Both the position numbers and the translations under genes were made by a program. From positions 62,001 through 126,000 of the forward strand of contig NZ_CP016292.1 of assembly GCF_001679785.1 (NCBI RefSeq): DNA of 64,000 nucleotides, read 5' to 3'. Each line of letters begins with the position of its first letter. Position 1 is the first letter of the stretch. Source of the DNA: Rhizobium leguminosarum (GTDB lineage: Bacteria > Pseudomonadota > Alphaproteobacteria > Rhizobiales > Rhizobiaceae). Shown piece by piece: positions 9,276-17,973 of this stretch. The notes beneath the pieces were generated by a model. The model saw nothing but the letters and a program-made list of their open reading frames with translations, was not told where the DNA came from and did not search any database.

Positions 9276-9758
9276 ATGGCCAAAGACGTCGCATTGCTGT
9301 CTGAGTTGCATAAGTTGATCGGACAGCGAATGGACGCTGGCCACATCGCACAGCCAAGCCAGATTGTTGAAGAAATATTCAAGAACAAGCCTTTGACGGG
9401 TCCGCATGCCGATTTCTACAAGGCATTTGCCAAGAAGGAATTGGTGAGCGTAGTTACGCGAATGGTGAAGCGCATTGGCATGAGCGATGATCCTGCATCC
9501 CCTCAAATGGTCTTTCCAGGCCATACTCGATTGGTTAAATCGTATCCTGTGAGTAGAAACGGTGAAAGGGCTTTGGTTCCGATAAGCCTTTGCACTCCGC
9601 AAGAACTCTCTGGCCACATATTACTTCTACGCAAGCAAGCTAAAGGCTGCGAAAACCACGCTGTTGAGTTAGAGGAATACGTGGCCAATAAAGCCTCCTT
9701 GGAGGAGGCCCACGCGATGAAGGAGCCTCCGAAAGTGGTCGCGGCCGAGCCGGCTTGA
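9276..9758 (+). CDS. Hypothetical 160-aa protein in defence island
   Basis: I do not recognise it with certainty. The 160-aa product starts at ATG 9276, preceded by a modest GATAGGA ribosome site; the frame is open further upstream to 9150, but that part reads like non-coding sequence. The protein is soluble and helical, with a motif pattern (short helical N-terminus, FPGHTRLVKSYPVSR in the middle, helical charged C-terminus) that resembles small uncharacterised plasmid/phage proteins. It stands alone between hamB and the convergent alarmone-synthetase operon. No function is assigned. Confidence 0.6.
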   Translation: MAKDVALLSELHKLIGQRMDAGHIAQPSQIVEEIFKNKPLTGPHADFYKAFAKKELVSVVTRMVKRIGMSDDPASPQMVFPGHTRLVKSYPVSRNGERALVPISLCTPQELSGHILLLRKQAKGCENHAVELEEYVANKASLEEAHAMKEPPKVVAAEPA

Positions 9759-9828
9759 CACGTAGAACGCAACTCCGCGCGTCACGACGTGCGCAATACG
9801 ATAGGCAATCCTAACGCAGCATTTGTTT

Positions 9829-10440
9829 TCAATGCTGCGCGTTTCGCTTTATGAAAAGATCGTTGAATACCCGATCAGCTCCCCATGCCTGAGCGGACGT
9901 AAAGGCAAGCTGCCGCAACTCGTCGCTGGCGAGCGGCTGCTGTCCAGGCTTATAGCCGAGATCATGGTTTGCCTCGGACCAAGCATGCTGAAAAAGTGTC
10001 TTGATTTGCAATTCGAAACAATAGGGCACGAGGTCCTTGTTGAAACCCGGGTCGATTAAATCTTGCTGCAGCATCAGGATATGGTGGTTTCCAAAATACC
10101 CGAATTCCCACTCGTTTTCTGGCAACATATCTTTCGACTCGATAGCGTGAAAATAGCGCTGAACTTCCTCCGAAATCCTACGCACATCATCCTTGTAGAA
10201 GGTAACGATCCGCGCGCCGATCTGATCCTGAATCTGATGAAGCGGATCATCGTACTTGGCTTTGCCATCCCTCAACGCAGCGGCTTTGCCCACGAAGCGC
10301 TCCACGGACTTCGGGCGCGTCGAGATTCGATCGATCCGTGGCTGACCAGCGAAGATGCCTTGCAATAAGTTGGAAAGCTTATCGGCGATGGGAAAGAGCA
10401 CGGTTTCGTATCGCGCTCGATATCGAACTTCTACTGTCAT
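9829..10440 (-). CDS. RelA/SpoT-domain (pp)pGpp synthetase-like protein
   Basis: A 203-aa protein that is essentially one RelA/SpoT synthetase domain. Visible signatures are RPKSVERFVGK (ATP-binding basic stretch, about 42-52), DQIGARIVTFYKDDV (the G-x-R-i-v core), GYFGNHHI (in place of the GYRSVH motif) and ELQIKTLFQHAWSEANHDLGYK (E-x-Q-h-R/K-T and the closing YK). There is no HD hydrolase or regulatory ACT domain, so it is a small alarmone synthetase or a toxSAS-type toxin (pApp/ppApp maker or tRNA pyrophosphorylator). Its ATG overlaps the end of the gene before it by 4 bp, forming a two-gene operon. The island setting favours a toxin or abortive-infection role over housekeeping stringent response; this is inferred. 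Confidence 0.85.
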   Translation of the reverse strand: MTVEVRYRARYETVLFPIADKLSNLLQGIFAGQPRIDRISTRPKSVERFVGKAAALRDGKAKYDDPLHQIQDQIGARIVTFYKDDVRRISEEVQRYFHAIESKDMLPENEWEFGYFGNHHILMLQQDLIDPGFNKDLVPYCFELQIKTLFQHAWSEANHDLGYKPGQQPLASDELRQLAFTSAQAWGADRVFNDLFIKRNAQH

Positions 10441-11618
10441 CTACCTTTCTCCAGTTTTTCACTAACCACCGAGCCGACTGTACTGAATCGGATCCTGTCG
10501 GCTCCTTCCTCAACGGGCGTGTGTTGAAATACCTTATCGAAGGAAGCAGCATCGGCCGTCAGCATAGCCCCGTTGTCCAGCTCCACAGTCCGGTAAGGCA
10601 ATTGTTTCGTGAACTCGGTAGCATCGAATTGAAAATTATCATTGGCCAAGTCAGGTCGTTCAAGCTGCTTCACCACGGCGGCCTTTGCGCCGTCGGTAAA
10701 TCCGTAGCGATTACAGAACGCCTCAACGCTTAACGTCGCCGCACCAAGCCCACTGGCAAGCGTAGCCGCGGCGGTGATCTGGCGCTTTACTTCTAGATCA
10801 TCCGTAGCCTTGATGGCTTTCTTCAGTGCAACGGCGAGACGACGCGTGCCAAACGCGGGACTGGTCATGAAGTCTGACAGCAGGAAGTCCTTAACCCAGT
10901 AGTCCGACGAGTCCAGATCCTGACTGTTAATCTGCTTGTCGACGGCCATTCCACTCCAGAAGCCGCCTTGAAATGACTGGTGTTTGTATACGACAGCTTT
11001 GTAAGAATGGGCATTTTTCATGAATACGCGGTCGATGAATTCGACCGTCAGCATGTCGGCAGCCTCGTTTACGACCACGCCGTTGTTGGCACGAAAGCGG
11101 GATATCACCACCTTGTGCTCGGCGCCTTCGGTTCCCTTAATCAGGAATAGAAGCCCGAGCCCCGAGCGACGTGTCGTTACTGTCGCCAGTTCCCCGGCAA
11201 GCATACGGCCCAGATCGACCCCTGGCGCTGACGCGTAGGCAATCAACATGTCTCGACGCGCGTTCGCTTGAGCGCCGTCGTTGCCCTTGTTGAAGGCGAT
11301 ACCAATGTTGCATTCGGTATCAGCTTTTTCGTACACGTTCCTCATTAGCGCGAACATGTCGCCTTCATGCGGCACTTGGCTTCCGACGATGGCTGATGGC
11401 TCGGCTACCCCCTTATTGGGATACACAAGGTATGTATGGATGCTCTCGATAGGCAAGCTATTCCCCCTCGCCGCCAAATACTTTGATTTTACAACAGCTA
11501 CATAGAATACCTGTCCAGCACAAGCAGACGCGAATCTTTGTACCGCATCACAACCTAACTGAGAATCTGCAAAATCGCGGATGATCACTTCGGCTGGCGA
11601 TCCTGAAGGTGGACGCAT
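10437..11618 (-). CDS. Unknown protein, weakly NdpA/YejK-like, paired with RelA/SpoT gene
   Basis: A 393-aa protein I cannot name firmly. The layout (an N-terminal beta-rich part, an internal GLGLLFLIKG strand and a C-terminal segment DNGAMLTADAASFDKVFQH followed by a short strand-turn-strand) recalls the nucleoid-associated NdpA/YejK family, but the match is weak and from memory. It is upstream of, and overlaps by 4 bp, the RelA/SpoT-domain gene, so the two are made together. Possible roles are neutraliser of the synthetase, target-DNA sensor, or partner that positions it. The start is taken at 11618; the ribosome site there is weak. Confidence 0.6.
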   Translation of the reverse strand: MRPPSGSPAEVIIRDFADSQLGCDAVQRFASACAGQVFYVAVVKSKYLAARGNSLPIESIHTYLVYPNKGVAEPSAIVGSQVPHEGDMFALMRNVYEKADTECNIGIAFNKGNDGAQANARRDMLIAYASAPGVDLGRMLAGELATVTTRRSGLGLLFLIKGTEGAEHKVVISRFRANNGVVVNEAADMLTVEFIDRVFMKNAHSYKAVVYKHQSFQGGFWSGMAVDKQINSQDLDSSDYWVKDFLLSDFMTSPAFGTRRLAVALKKAIKATDDLEVKRQITAAATLASGLGAATLSVEAFCNRYGFTDGAKAAVVKQLERPDLANDNFQFDATEFTKQLPYRTVELDNGAMLTADAASFDKVFQHTPVEEGADRIRFSTVGSVVSEKLEKGR

Positions 11619-11821
11619 ACTTTGCCGACGTTCGTCGCGTTAGATGTCTTCTGCAAGTCTCAAAGTTCCCACAAGAACGAACGTCATGAATTCGGGAGGT
11701 GACAACTGATTGCTTCATTATCTTGACGGGACGCGACTAAAGAAAGTTCGAACTCAAAAGTAGGGGATTGAGGATTTAGCCAATACACGACATGGTAGCA
11801 ATGCCTTTGGAGGAGGCCCCC

Positions 11822-12334
11822 ATGGATCCAAATAGCCCGTTAAAGAAAGTCCCCTTTCTGTACCATTTTACCGACCGGAGAAATCTAGATCTCATTCGTC
11901 AGCACGGAGGGCTGTTCCCGATCGCGCAGCTCGTCGCAGGAGGGATCGCTGTTCCTGCCCCAGGTGGGAACGAATGGAGCCGAGACGCCGATGCACTGAA
12001 GGGAATGGGCAACTACGTGCATCTATGTTTCCGGAACAGCCATCCCATGGAATTCGTTGCACGGAGAGACGGTCGTATCACAGACTCGATTTTCCTCCGC
12101 ATCCATCCGGCTGTGCTCGACTTCGCCGGCGTACGATTTACGAATGACGTTTCAAACAAAAGTGGTGTAGAATCGGTTCCGATTGAGCAGGCAGCCGCTC
12201 TTGTTGATTTTGAGGTTCTGTACACGCGGACGGATTGGAAAGATCCGGCGATCCAGCAGCGGCTCTTGCATGCAGAGAAATACGAGGTCCTGGTTCCAAG
12301 CCAGATACCTCTCGAATTAATCGGAAACATTTAA
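11822..12334 (+). CDS. darT: DarT-family DNA ADP-ribosyltransferase toxin
   Basis: A 170-aa protein of the DarT (DUF4433) family, which attaches ADP-ribose to single-stranded DNA using NAD+. Seen in the sequence: the NAD-contacting His15 in FLYHFTDRRNL, the substrate loop GMGNYVHLCFRNSHPM (61-76) and the catalytic Glu155 in HAEKYEVLVP. I place the start at ATG 11822 because AGGAGG lies 7 bases upstream; ATG 11792 and 11801 lack such a site. Its stop overlaps the ATG of the next gene (TAATG), as usual for toxin-antitoxin pairs. Many DarT systems defend against phage by stopping DNA replication. Confidence 0.85.
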   Translation: MDPNSPLKKVPFLYHFTDRRNLDLIRQHGGLFPIAQLVAGGIAVPAPGGNEWSRDADALKGMGNYVHLCFRNSHPMEFVARRDGRITDSIFLRIHPAVLDFAGVRFTNDVSNKSGVESVPIEQAAALVDFEVLYTRTDWKDPAIQQRLLHAEKYEVLVPSQIPLELIGNI

Positions 12335-13038
12335 TGGCCGAACGTCCCATTTTCATACCGTCGGTCGATTCCCCTGGTTTCGTCAAAGTCGTGAGCTTCG
12401 ACATCCCGTTTGCGACGGGTTTCGCGCCCGTTCAAAAGCAGAAAAACGTCCGCTCGCTGCACGCTGCCGCCGCGCATGACGGATATAGCCCACTCCTTGA
12501 AATTTCTTCAAAATCCCAGGAAAAGGCAGGCCGCCACCTGAGCGCATTTCATCTCAAAGTGGACACTGCCTCGGGATTGATACCTCTTGAAAACGCCTTT
12601 CAGGGCAGCAAGGTATTTGAACACGGTGGACCATATATCGATCTTTACCAGACCGATCCGCGCAGCGCGAAGCGAGATCCCAGATTGAAGGACTCTGGCC
12701 GCTTGGTAGCTTTCGAGCTCGACGGAAACGAATTTCCGCTCCAGCCGTCTACGGTTTTCTATGACTGGCTTTATCTCAACGCCATCTACCCGCACCGGGA
12801 ATGGCTGAGGGAAAGGATCGACGGTAGCATGCGTTACGCGGGATATACCGATATCGAATTCAACCCAAATAAGTCGATCAATTGCCAAGCAAAATCCTGC
12901 GCTCTGTTTGTGTCTTTAACGCGCGCCGGCCTTCTTGATAAAGCCATGAACTCAGCAGAGGGGTTCATCGCGTTCATGTCAGAGCAAATTCAATTAAGGC
13001 GCTCACAGCCTGAACGAGCCAATCAGTTGCATTTTTAA
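12334..13038 (+). CDS. DarT-associated NADAR-type antitoxin
   Basis: A 234-aa protein that I recognise as the DarT1-associated NADAR antitoxin family: it opens with RPIFIPS, then QKQKNVRSLHAAA, EISSKSQE, AFQGSKVFEHGGPY, a conserved SAKRDPRLKDSGRL, FYDWLYLNA and FNPNKSINCQAKSCA. NADAR proteins hydrolyse ADP-ribose from DNA bases, so this one should reverse the lesion made by the upstream DarT. The genes share one base of the TAATG junction. This macrodomain-free form differs from the better known DarG antitoxin. Family assignment is from memory of motif layout. Confidence 0.8.
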   Translation: MAERPIFIPSVDSPGFVKVVSFDIPFATGFAPVQKQKNVRSLHAAAAHDGYSPLLEISSKSQEKAGRHLSAFHLKVDTASGLIPLENAFQGSKVFEHGGPYIDLYQTDPRSAKRDPRLKDSGRLVAFELDGNEFPLQPSTVFYDWLYLNAIYPHREWLRERIDGSMRYAGYTDIEFNPNKSINCQAKSCALFVSLTRAGLLDKAMNSAEGFIAFMSEQIQLRRSQPERANQLHF

Positions 13039-13297
13039 TGCACCAAATTTGAGCCAAGGAAGACATCGCCGTTCGCAGCGTATGCGGAGCAGTCGTCACG
13101 CCAACGACGCGCGACAGTATCCGCCAGTGCCCGCGCCTGCACCAGCCAAACACGCTTTATCGGTGCGAACCTGTTGGCCCTTGGAAATGACGGAATGGTC
13201 CACGTCTTCCTTGAAATGAGGTCCGGATGACGAGGCTCAGCCCCAGGGTTCCACGGCGGTCGAAAACGCTAGCGGTTCGTGGCGATGATCAATTGGT

Positions 13298-13645
13298 CTA
13301 GAGAATACTCCACGCGCGAAACCTCCCCCTTCCCGTCATCTCCCGCAGACCCAGCTCCAAAACAATCCGCCGCGCCGCCTGCGGCGTGACGTCCAGCGTC
13401 TTCGCCACCATCCCGGCCGACAACAGCGGCCTTGCCATCACCAGCTCGACCAGCTCCGGCAATTTCGAGGAGGTTCGCCGTCCTTCAAGTTTTCGGTCCA
13501 TCATCGTCTTCGCCAGCGTCAGCCGGTCATGCTCCTTGAGGCCGATCTCGGCGGCCGCCAGAAGCCCATGGGCGATGGCGATGTGGCTTTTAGTTTGCAA
13601 TTTCAATCGGCCAAATGTCATGCGCTTGTTAAGCTTAGGCGGCAA
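13298..13645 (-). pseudogene. C-terminal remnant of a DUF1612/helix-turn-helix plasmid protein
   Basis: 115 aa remain, ending in a winged-helix-like segment (PLLSAGMVAKTLDVTPQAARR, then GRGRFRAW) that I know as the C-terminus of rhizobial plasmid proteins with DUF1612 plus HTH, usually about 370-400 aa. The N-terminal two-thirds are missing: an in-frame stop lies at 13664-13666 and tniA starts at 13676. The join LQTKSHIAIAHGLLAAAE also seems to lack about 40 residues of the family, suggesting an internal deletion. The first usable start is TTG 13645. DUF1612 genes are often found near scpB and DUF1403 in rhizobia, which here lie beyond the tni genes. Confidence 0.6.
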
Positions 13646-13675
13646 AAATAGGGCAGGTTTTCGCTAACGATTTCG

Positions 13676-15334
13676 ATGGGGCTGAGCATGCCAAAGCCAT
13701 TTCAAGATCGTGGACCAGGCCATGACTCTTCTGATGTCCAATGGCTTACTGCACGCCGGACCGCTCGCGAGCTGGACCGTATTTTGGAAGCGGGCGGATC
13801 GCGAAAGGACGCTATAGCTCGAGCGGCAGCCGAACTCCGGCTGACATCGCGACAAGTCTATAACCTCCTGGCCCGTTATCGCGCAGAGCGGAAAGTAACT
13901 GCACTGCTGCCTCGCACTGGCTCCGATCGGCGCAAACGACTGCCGGAAGCGGTCGAAGAAGTCATCAGCGCGACGCTGCGCGAGCAGTGGCTTACGCTCG
14001 AGGCGCCGCCTCTCGCACCTGTCGTCGCCGAGATCCGCGCTCGATGTGAGGAAGCCGGCCATCCATTGCCGTCCTATGTATCAGTCGCACGGCGTATCCC
14101 GTCGTTGTTCTCGGTTGAAGAGATTGCGAAGAAGCGCTCGGCCAACCCGAAGCACGTGCTGCGGCTCAAGCCGCGACCGGGCTATATCCATGCACCAAAC
14201 CCGCTCGACGTCTGCCAGATCGACCATACGCCGACCGACATAAATTTCGTGGAGGTTGTCGACGGGGCCGGAGTTTTCGTCGGCCGCCCGTACCTCACAA
14301 TCGTCACCGATGTAGCGACACGTGCCATTCTTGGTTTCTGTCTCACCCTGGAAAAGCCGTCAGTCCTGTCCGTCGCGCTTTGTCTCGCGCAGGCGATATG
14401 CCGGAAAGATACGTGGCTCGCCACGCGCAATCTCAACTATGCCTGGCCAATGTTCGGTCGGCCGAAGCTGCTCGTTACCGACTCGGCCAAGGAGTTCAAG
14501 GGACACGCCTTCCAACGCGGCTGCGACGATTACGGCATCCGTATCCGCTATCGCGATCGTGGCCGGGTCCATCAAGGGGGCGTTGTCGAGCGACTGCTGG
14601 GCAAACTCAACGGAGTTCTTGGCACATATCCCGGCTCCTCAGGCCGCTCGGTGGCCGATCGCGACGAATACCCGTCAGAACGACGCGCTTGCCTGAGTTT
14701 CGCCGATCTGGAGCGCTGCGTAGCGCTGGCAATCATCGATCACAACCTCCAGGAAAATCCCAAGACGCTGAAGGTGCCGATTATCGAATGGCAGCGCGAC
14801 AATATGGCCCTGCCTGATTGCAACGATGAGCCGCAGCAGGTGCTGTTGTCGTTTTTGCCCGGGACCGAACGGCAATTGTCGGCCCAAGGGATCAGCATGT
14901 TCGCCTTGCACTATTATTCGCCATGGCTCGGTTCCCTCGTTCCAGAGCGAGATCGGCTTGGAAAGTTGGAGGTGCGATACGATCCCCGTGACATCAGCCA
15001 TGTCTACGTCCGTGACCCGGAAACCCGATTGTTTCGCCCGGTCGAGCGACGTGACGGCCACTTCGTGCCGCTGACCCTGTGGGAACATGATGCGGAGCGC
15101 GGGCGCCGACGCGCGATCAACCTGCGCTCGAGCGTCGACAAGGTGGCGTTTCGTCGTGAGATCGCAGCCATCGCCGCTGCTGCAAAGCCTTCTAAACGCG
15201 AGCTGCGCGATGCGGTGCGCAGAGCACATGCTGCCGCAGCACAGAAACCTTACGCTGCCACCGAGGCGCAAGCACCGGATCACAAAGCACATCCAATGCG
15301 ACAGAAGAACCGGCTACCCGTGGAAGACTGGTGA
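13676..15334 (+). CDS. tniA: TniA/TnsB-like DDE transposase
   Basis: A 552-aa transposase of the Mu/TnsB/TniA type. After an N-terminal HTH region (about 25-75) come the catalytic residues Asp183 (CQIDHTPTD), Asp269 (LLVTDSAKEF) and Glu305 (GGVVERLLGK), a DD-35-E spacing, followed by a Mu-type C-terminal beta-barrel domain. It is the first of three overlapping genes; tniB begins at the stop (GTGA). The ATG 13676 is used; ATG 13688 is possible. The protein would cut and join transposon ends, with TniB and TniQ choosing the target. I could not find the inverted-repeat ends of a Tn5053/Tn7-like element nearby, so it may be a fixed remnant. Confidence 0.9.
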   Translation: MGLSMPKPFQDRGPGHDSSDVQWLTARRTARELDRILEAGGSRKDAIARAAAELRLTSRQVYNLLARYRAERKVTALLPRTGSDRRKRLPEAVEEVISATLREQWLTLEAPPLAPVVAEIRARCEEAGHPLPSYVSVARRIPSLFSVEEIAKKRSANPKHVLRLKPRPGYIHAPNPLDVCQIDHTPTDINFVEVVDGAGVFVGRPYLTIVTDVATRAILGFCLTLEKPSVLSVALCLAQAICRKDTWLATRNLNYAWPMFGRPKLLVTDSAKEFKGHAFQRGCDDYGIRIRYRDRGRVHQGGVVERLLGKLNGVLGTYPGSSGRSVADRDEYPSERRACLSFADLERCVALAIIDHNLQENPKTLKVPIIEWQRDNMALPDCNDEPQQVLLSFLPGTERQLSAQGISMFALHYYSPWLGSLVPERDRLGKLEVRYDPRDISHVYVRDPETRLFRPVERRDGHFVPLTLWEHDAERGRRRAINLRSSVDKVAFRREIAAIAAAAKPSKRELRDAVRRAHAAAAQKPYAATEAQAPDHKAHPMRQKNRLPVEDW

Positions 15335-16218
15335 CCGGCATGTCGGATCATCTATTTGACCATGTCCGACCTCTTCTCGATCGTAGCAATGAGGAACGGG
15401 TCGCCTATGTTCGTGCGCCGCGGTGGATTGGGCACCAGGTTGCAAAGGACAGCCATCAGCGCCTGGCCGAGCTGCTGTCACGACCTGCGTCATTGCGAAC
15501 CCAGGGACTGATGCTGGTCGGCCCCTATGCAAATGGCAAGACGATGATCGCAGAGCGGTTTGCCGTCGAACACCTTCGGACATCGCCTGAGCAAAGGATA
15601 TGGATAGTCCAGACACGCGAAGGGGCCGGACTCGGCCACTTCTATGCCAGCATTCTCCAAGGCCTCCGCGCGCCTGGCGGCGAGATGTGGGACGTCGGCC
15701 GGAAGGCCGAGCAGTTGGATCATTTGCTGGCGAACCTCAAACCGAGGGTGCTGATTTTCGACGAATTTCACAATGCGCTGCGGGGCCGCCCCCGCGATGT
15801 AGAGGCGGTCTTTGCTTTCTTGCGGCGGATCGGCCGGCAATACGACATCTCACCAGTTTTGATCGGTGAGGTGGCCATCTACGATTTCGTCAACGCCACC
15901 AGCGAGATGGCGAGCCGGTTCGACCTGATGGCGGTCCCTCGGTGGCAATACGACGAAAGCTATCTCATGCTTCTCGACAGTCTCGAAGCGGCCTTGCCCA
16001 TAGCCAAAGCCTCCGACCTGTCGAACGAACCGTTGGCGCGCCGGATATTCAGTCTGTCAGAAGGGTTGATCGGCGAGGTCGTCACCATCGTCACAAAGGC
16101 AGCCGTCCTGGCAATCAGATCCGGCGTGGAACGCATCACCAAGGCTGGTATAGAAGAACTGCGTCACATGCCGATCTCGCATCGGCGCAATGCCGCGCTA
16201 CGCGAAAGCCTTGTATGA
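15331..16218 (+). CDS. tniB: TniB/TnsC-like AAA+ ATPase
   Basis: A 295-aa AAA+ NTPase with Walker A GPYANGKT (64-71) and Walker B VLIFDEFHN (140-148). In TniABQ and Tn7 systems this protein polymerises on DNA with ATP and bridges the TniQ-marked target and the transposase. The start is GTG 15331, overlapping the tniA stop; ATG 15340 is an alternative. It overlaps tniQ by 4 bp, so the three are one operon. Confidence 0.9.
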   Translation: MTGMSDHLFDHVRPLLDRSNEERVAYVRAPRWIGHQVAKDSHQRLAELLSRPASLRTQGLMLVGPYANGKTMIAERFAVEHLRTSPEQRIWIVQTREGAGLGHFYASILQGLRAPGGEMWDVGRKAEQLDHLLANLKPRVLIFDEFHNALRGRPRDVEAVFAFLRRIGRQYDISPVLIGEVAIYDFVNATSEMASRFDLMAVPRWQYDESYLMLLDSLEAALPIAKASDLSNEPLARRIFSLSEGLIGEVVTIVTKAAVLAIRSGVERITKAGIEELRHMPISHRRNAALRESLV

Positions 16219-17270
16219 CGGCGATCGACGGCCAGGCGCCGGTCATCAGCATTCGCGAGCGATATCGAGATATCGTTTCGGAGCGATGGCCGATAATCAC
16301 CACACCACAGCCGGACGAGTTGCTGTCGAGCTGGCTTCACAGGCTTGCCTATTCCAATGGCGTGCCCGCGCGCGCTTTCGCCCGGGTGCTGGGGCTCAAT
16401 TCGGGAATGTGGTCAGCCGCATTGGATCTCAGGCTCCCGATCGATGTGGCGAACCAGCTTCAAACATACGCCGGTGTTTCGCTCCATCAGCTGACTACAA
16501 TGACACTGTCACACACTCTGCCGAATCAACTCTTGCTACCGCTTCGCAACAGCCGGCGGCGGGATCGTTCGACCTGGCTTCAGTTCTGCTCGCAATGCCT
16601 CGCCGACGACGCACATCCGTATTTTCGGCGGCGATGGCGGTTGGCAACCCGTGTTGCATGCGACACGCATGGCAGCAGATTGCGTGACCGATGCCCTTCC
16701 TGCCGCAGCCACGTTGCCGCCTTTGACCAGAGCGAGCTCGTGCCGCAACATTATTGTGCCCTGTGTGGTTACGACTTGCGCCGCGCATCGGCCATCGACC
16801 TATGCCCGGTGGCGAGAAGACTAGACCGGTGCATTGATGAACTCTGCAGCTATGGATCGACCAGCAGTTCGTCCGCAGGCGGCGTGCTCATTCGGCGTCT
16901 TCTGAACATACCTCGGCCTGCCGGAATTTATCCACGGACGATCCTGACTGGCCTATCCGCATCAGCGCGCACACGCTGCTTCGAACGCCTTGTCGGTCAC
17001 CCAGGCGACGAGGGTATCGAAGAGCAGGATGCCCTGGCCGGTGCTGAGGCCCGATTCGTGCTTCCGCCGGATGGTGGCCCTGGTGTGCTGATCGGACAGT
17101 TTGCGGAAGCGCTCGCCTGTAAGTTAGGTCGGCCTCCCGCGGCGGACATTGACCGACCAATGATCGATCTTTCGGGTGTGCTCAGCGCCTATGAACAGAT
17201 GCGTAATATCTCAACTATGGCCGACCAGCGCGCAAGACGCTCAGTTCCAGCCGGTCGCTGCCAGTGCTAA
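16215..17270 (+). CDS. tniQ: TniQ-family target-selection protein
   Basis: A 351-aa TniQ protein. The N-terminus (PQPDELLSSWLHRLAYSNG) is the classic TniQ opening, followed by zinc-finger cysteine pairs CSQC, CDTH-x-CPSC and CALC in the middle third. ATG 16215 overlaps the tniB stop (ATGA); a longer frame open from 15942 is only the tniB shadow. TniQ/TnsD proteins recognise the insertion target. No CRISPR array or Cascade genes are nearby, so this is not a CRISPR-guided transposon. What site it reads is unknown; a res or plasmid-backbone site is typical for the family. Confidence 0.88.
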   Translation: MTAIDGQAPVISIRERYRDIVSERWPIITTPQPDELLSSWLHRLAYSNGVPARAFARVLGLNSGMWSAALDLRLPIDVANQLQTYAGVSLHQLTTMTLSHTLPNQLLLPLRNSRRRDRSTWLQFCSQCLADDAHPYFRRRWRLATRVACDTHGSRLRDRCPSCRSHVAAFDQSELVPQHYCALCGYDLRRASAIDLCPVARRLDRCIDELCSYGSTSSSSAGGVLIRRLLNIPRPAGIYPRTILTGLSASARTRCFERLVGHPGDEGIEEQDALAGAEARFVLPPDGGPGVLIGQFAEALACKLGRPPAADIDRPMIDLSGVLSAYEQMRNISTMADQRARRSVPAGRCQC

Positions 17271-17274
17271 AAGC

Positions 17275-17973
17275 TCACTCGTCTTCCGACGCCTCATTCT
17301 CAAGATCAGTTGCCGCGGCTTGCTGCAATACCTGCCGGCTGAGCAGCCCCGCATCCTCCAGCGCCTCGATGTTCGGGAGGTCGCGCAATGTCTCCATGCC
17401 GAAGGCCGATAGAAAATGTCGGGTCGTGACGTAGGTATAGGGTGCGCCGGGCGTCGGACTGCGTGGTCCAGAGGCGAGGAAGCCAGCACTACGGAGCGCG
17501 GCGATCGTATCGCGACTGACTTCCTTGCCGAAGATCTTTGAAAGCTCGCCACGGGTGACTGGCTGATAATATCCCACCGCCATCAGCACCATCGCCTCGA
17601 ACTCCGACAGCGCCGCCGCCCCGCTCCTTGTCGGCGCCGACGAAGATCGTATCGCGTCCGCGTAACGCGAACGCGTTCGATGCTGCCAGCCGCCGGCGAC
17701 CGATACGAGCTCATAGGGCCGGGAACTGAGTTCCTCGCTCAGATCGTCGATCAGCAGGTCAATACTGCAATCCTTGCCGATCACCCGCGCCAGCGTCTCG
17801 CGGCTGACCGGCTCGGCGGAAGCAAAGATCACCGCCTCGACGCGCAGCATCCATTCCCGCCAGCGCAGTTCGGCCGGCAGGTCTTCGAGTTCGCGGTCGA
17901 ACAAGACCTCCTGCTGTCGATCTTTCGCCTGACGCCGGCCGCTGGTTTTCGCTGCGCTCGTTGCACCCATCAT
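17275..17973 (-). CDS. scpB: Plasmid-borne ScpB-like segregation protein
   Basis: A 232-aa ScpB (SMC-ScpAB kleisin partner) made of winged-helix domains: the opening EWMLRVEAVIFASAEPVSRETLARVIG and the core VLMAVGYYQPVTRGELSKIFGK-then-DTIAALRSAGFLASG are typical. ATG 17973 overlaps the DUF1403 stop (TGATG). No scpA or smc gene is in the window, so this copy may act with host SMC or has been recruited for another role. It has an acidic tail. The gene converges on tniQ, ending only 4 bp from it. ScpB paired with DUF1403 and tyrosine recombinases recurs on rhizobial plasmids. Confidence 0.88.
   Translation of the reverse strand: MMGATSAAKTSGRRQAKDRQQEVLFDRELEDLPAELRWREWMLRVEAVIFASAEPVSRETLARVIGKDCSIDLLIDDLSEELSSRPYELVSVAGGWQHRTRSRYADAIRSSSAPTRSGAAALSEFEAMVLMAVGYYQPVTRGELSKIFGKEVSRDTIAALRSAGFLASGPRSPTPGAPYTYVTTRHFLSAFGMETLRDLPNIEALEDAGLLSRQVLQQAAATDLENEASEDE

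Noticed and set aside
9054..9617. Minus-strand 187-aa frame opposite the 160-aa gene
   Set aside because: It lies over the better supported plus-strand gene with its ribosome site, and has no recognisable domain.
13676..17270. Possible CRISPR-associated transposon because of tniABQ
   Set aside because: No CRISPR array, Cas gene or tnsA-like gene is seen anywhere in the window.
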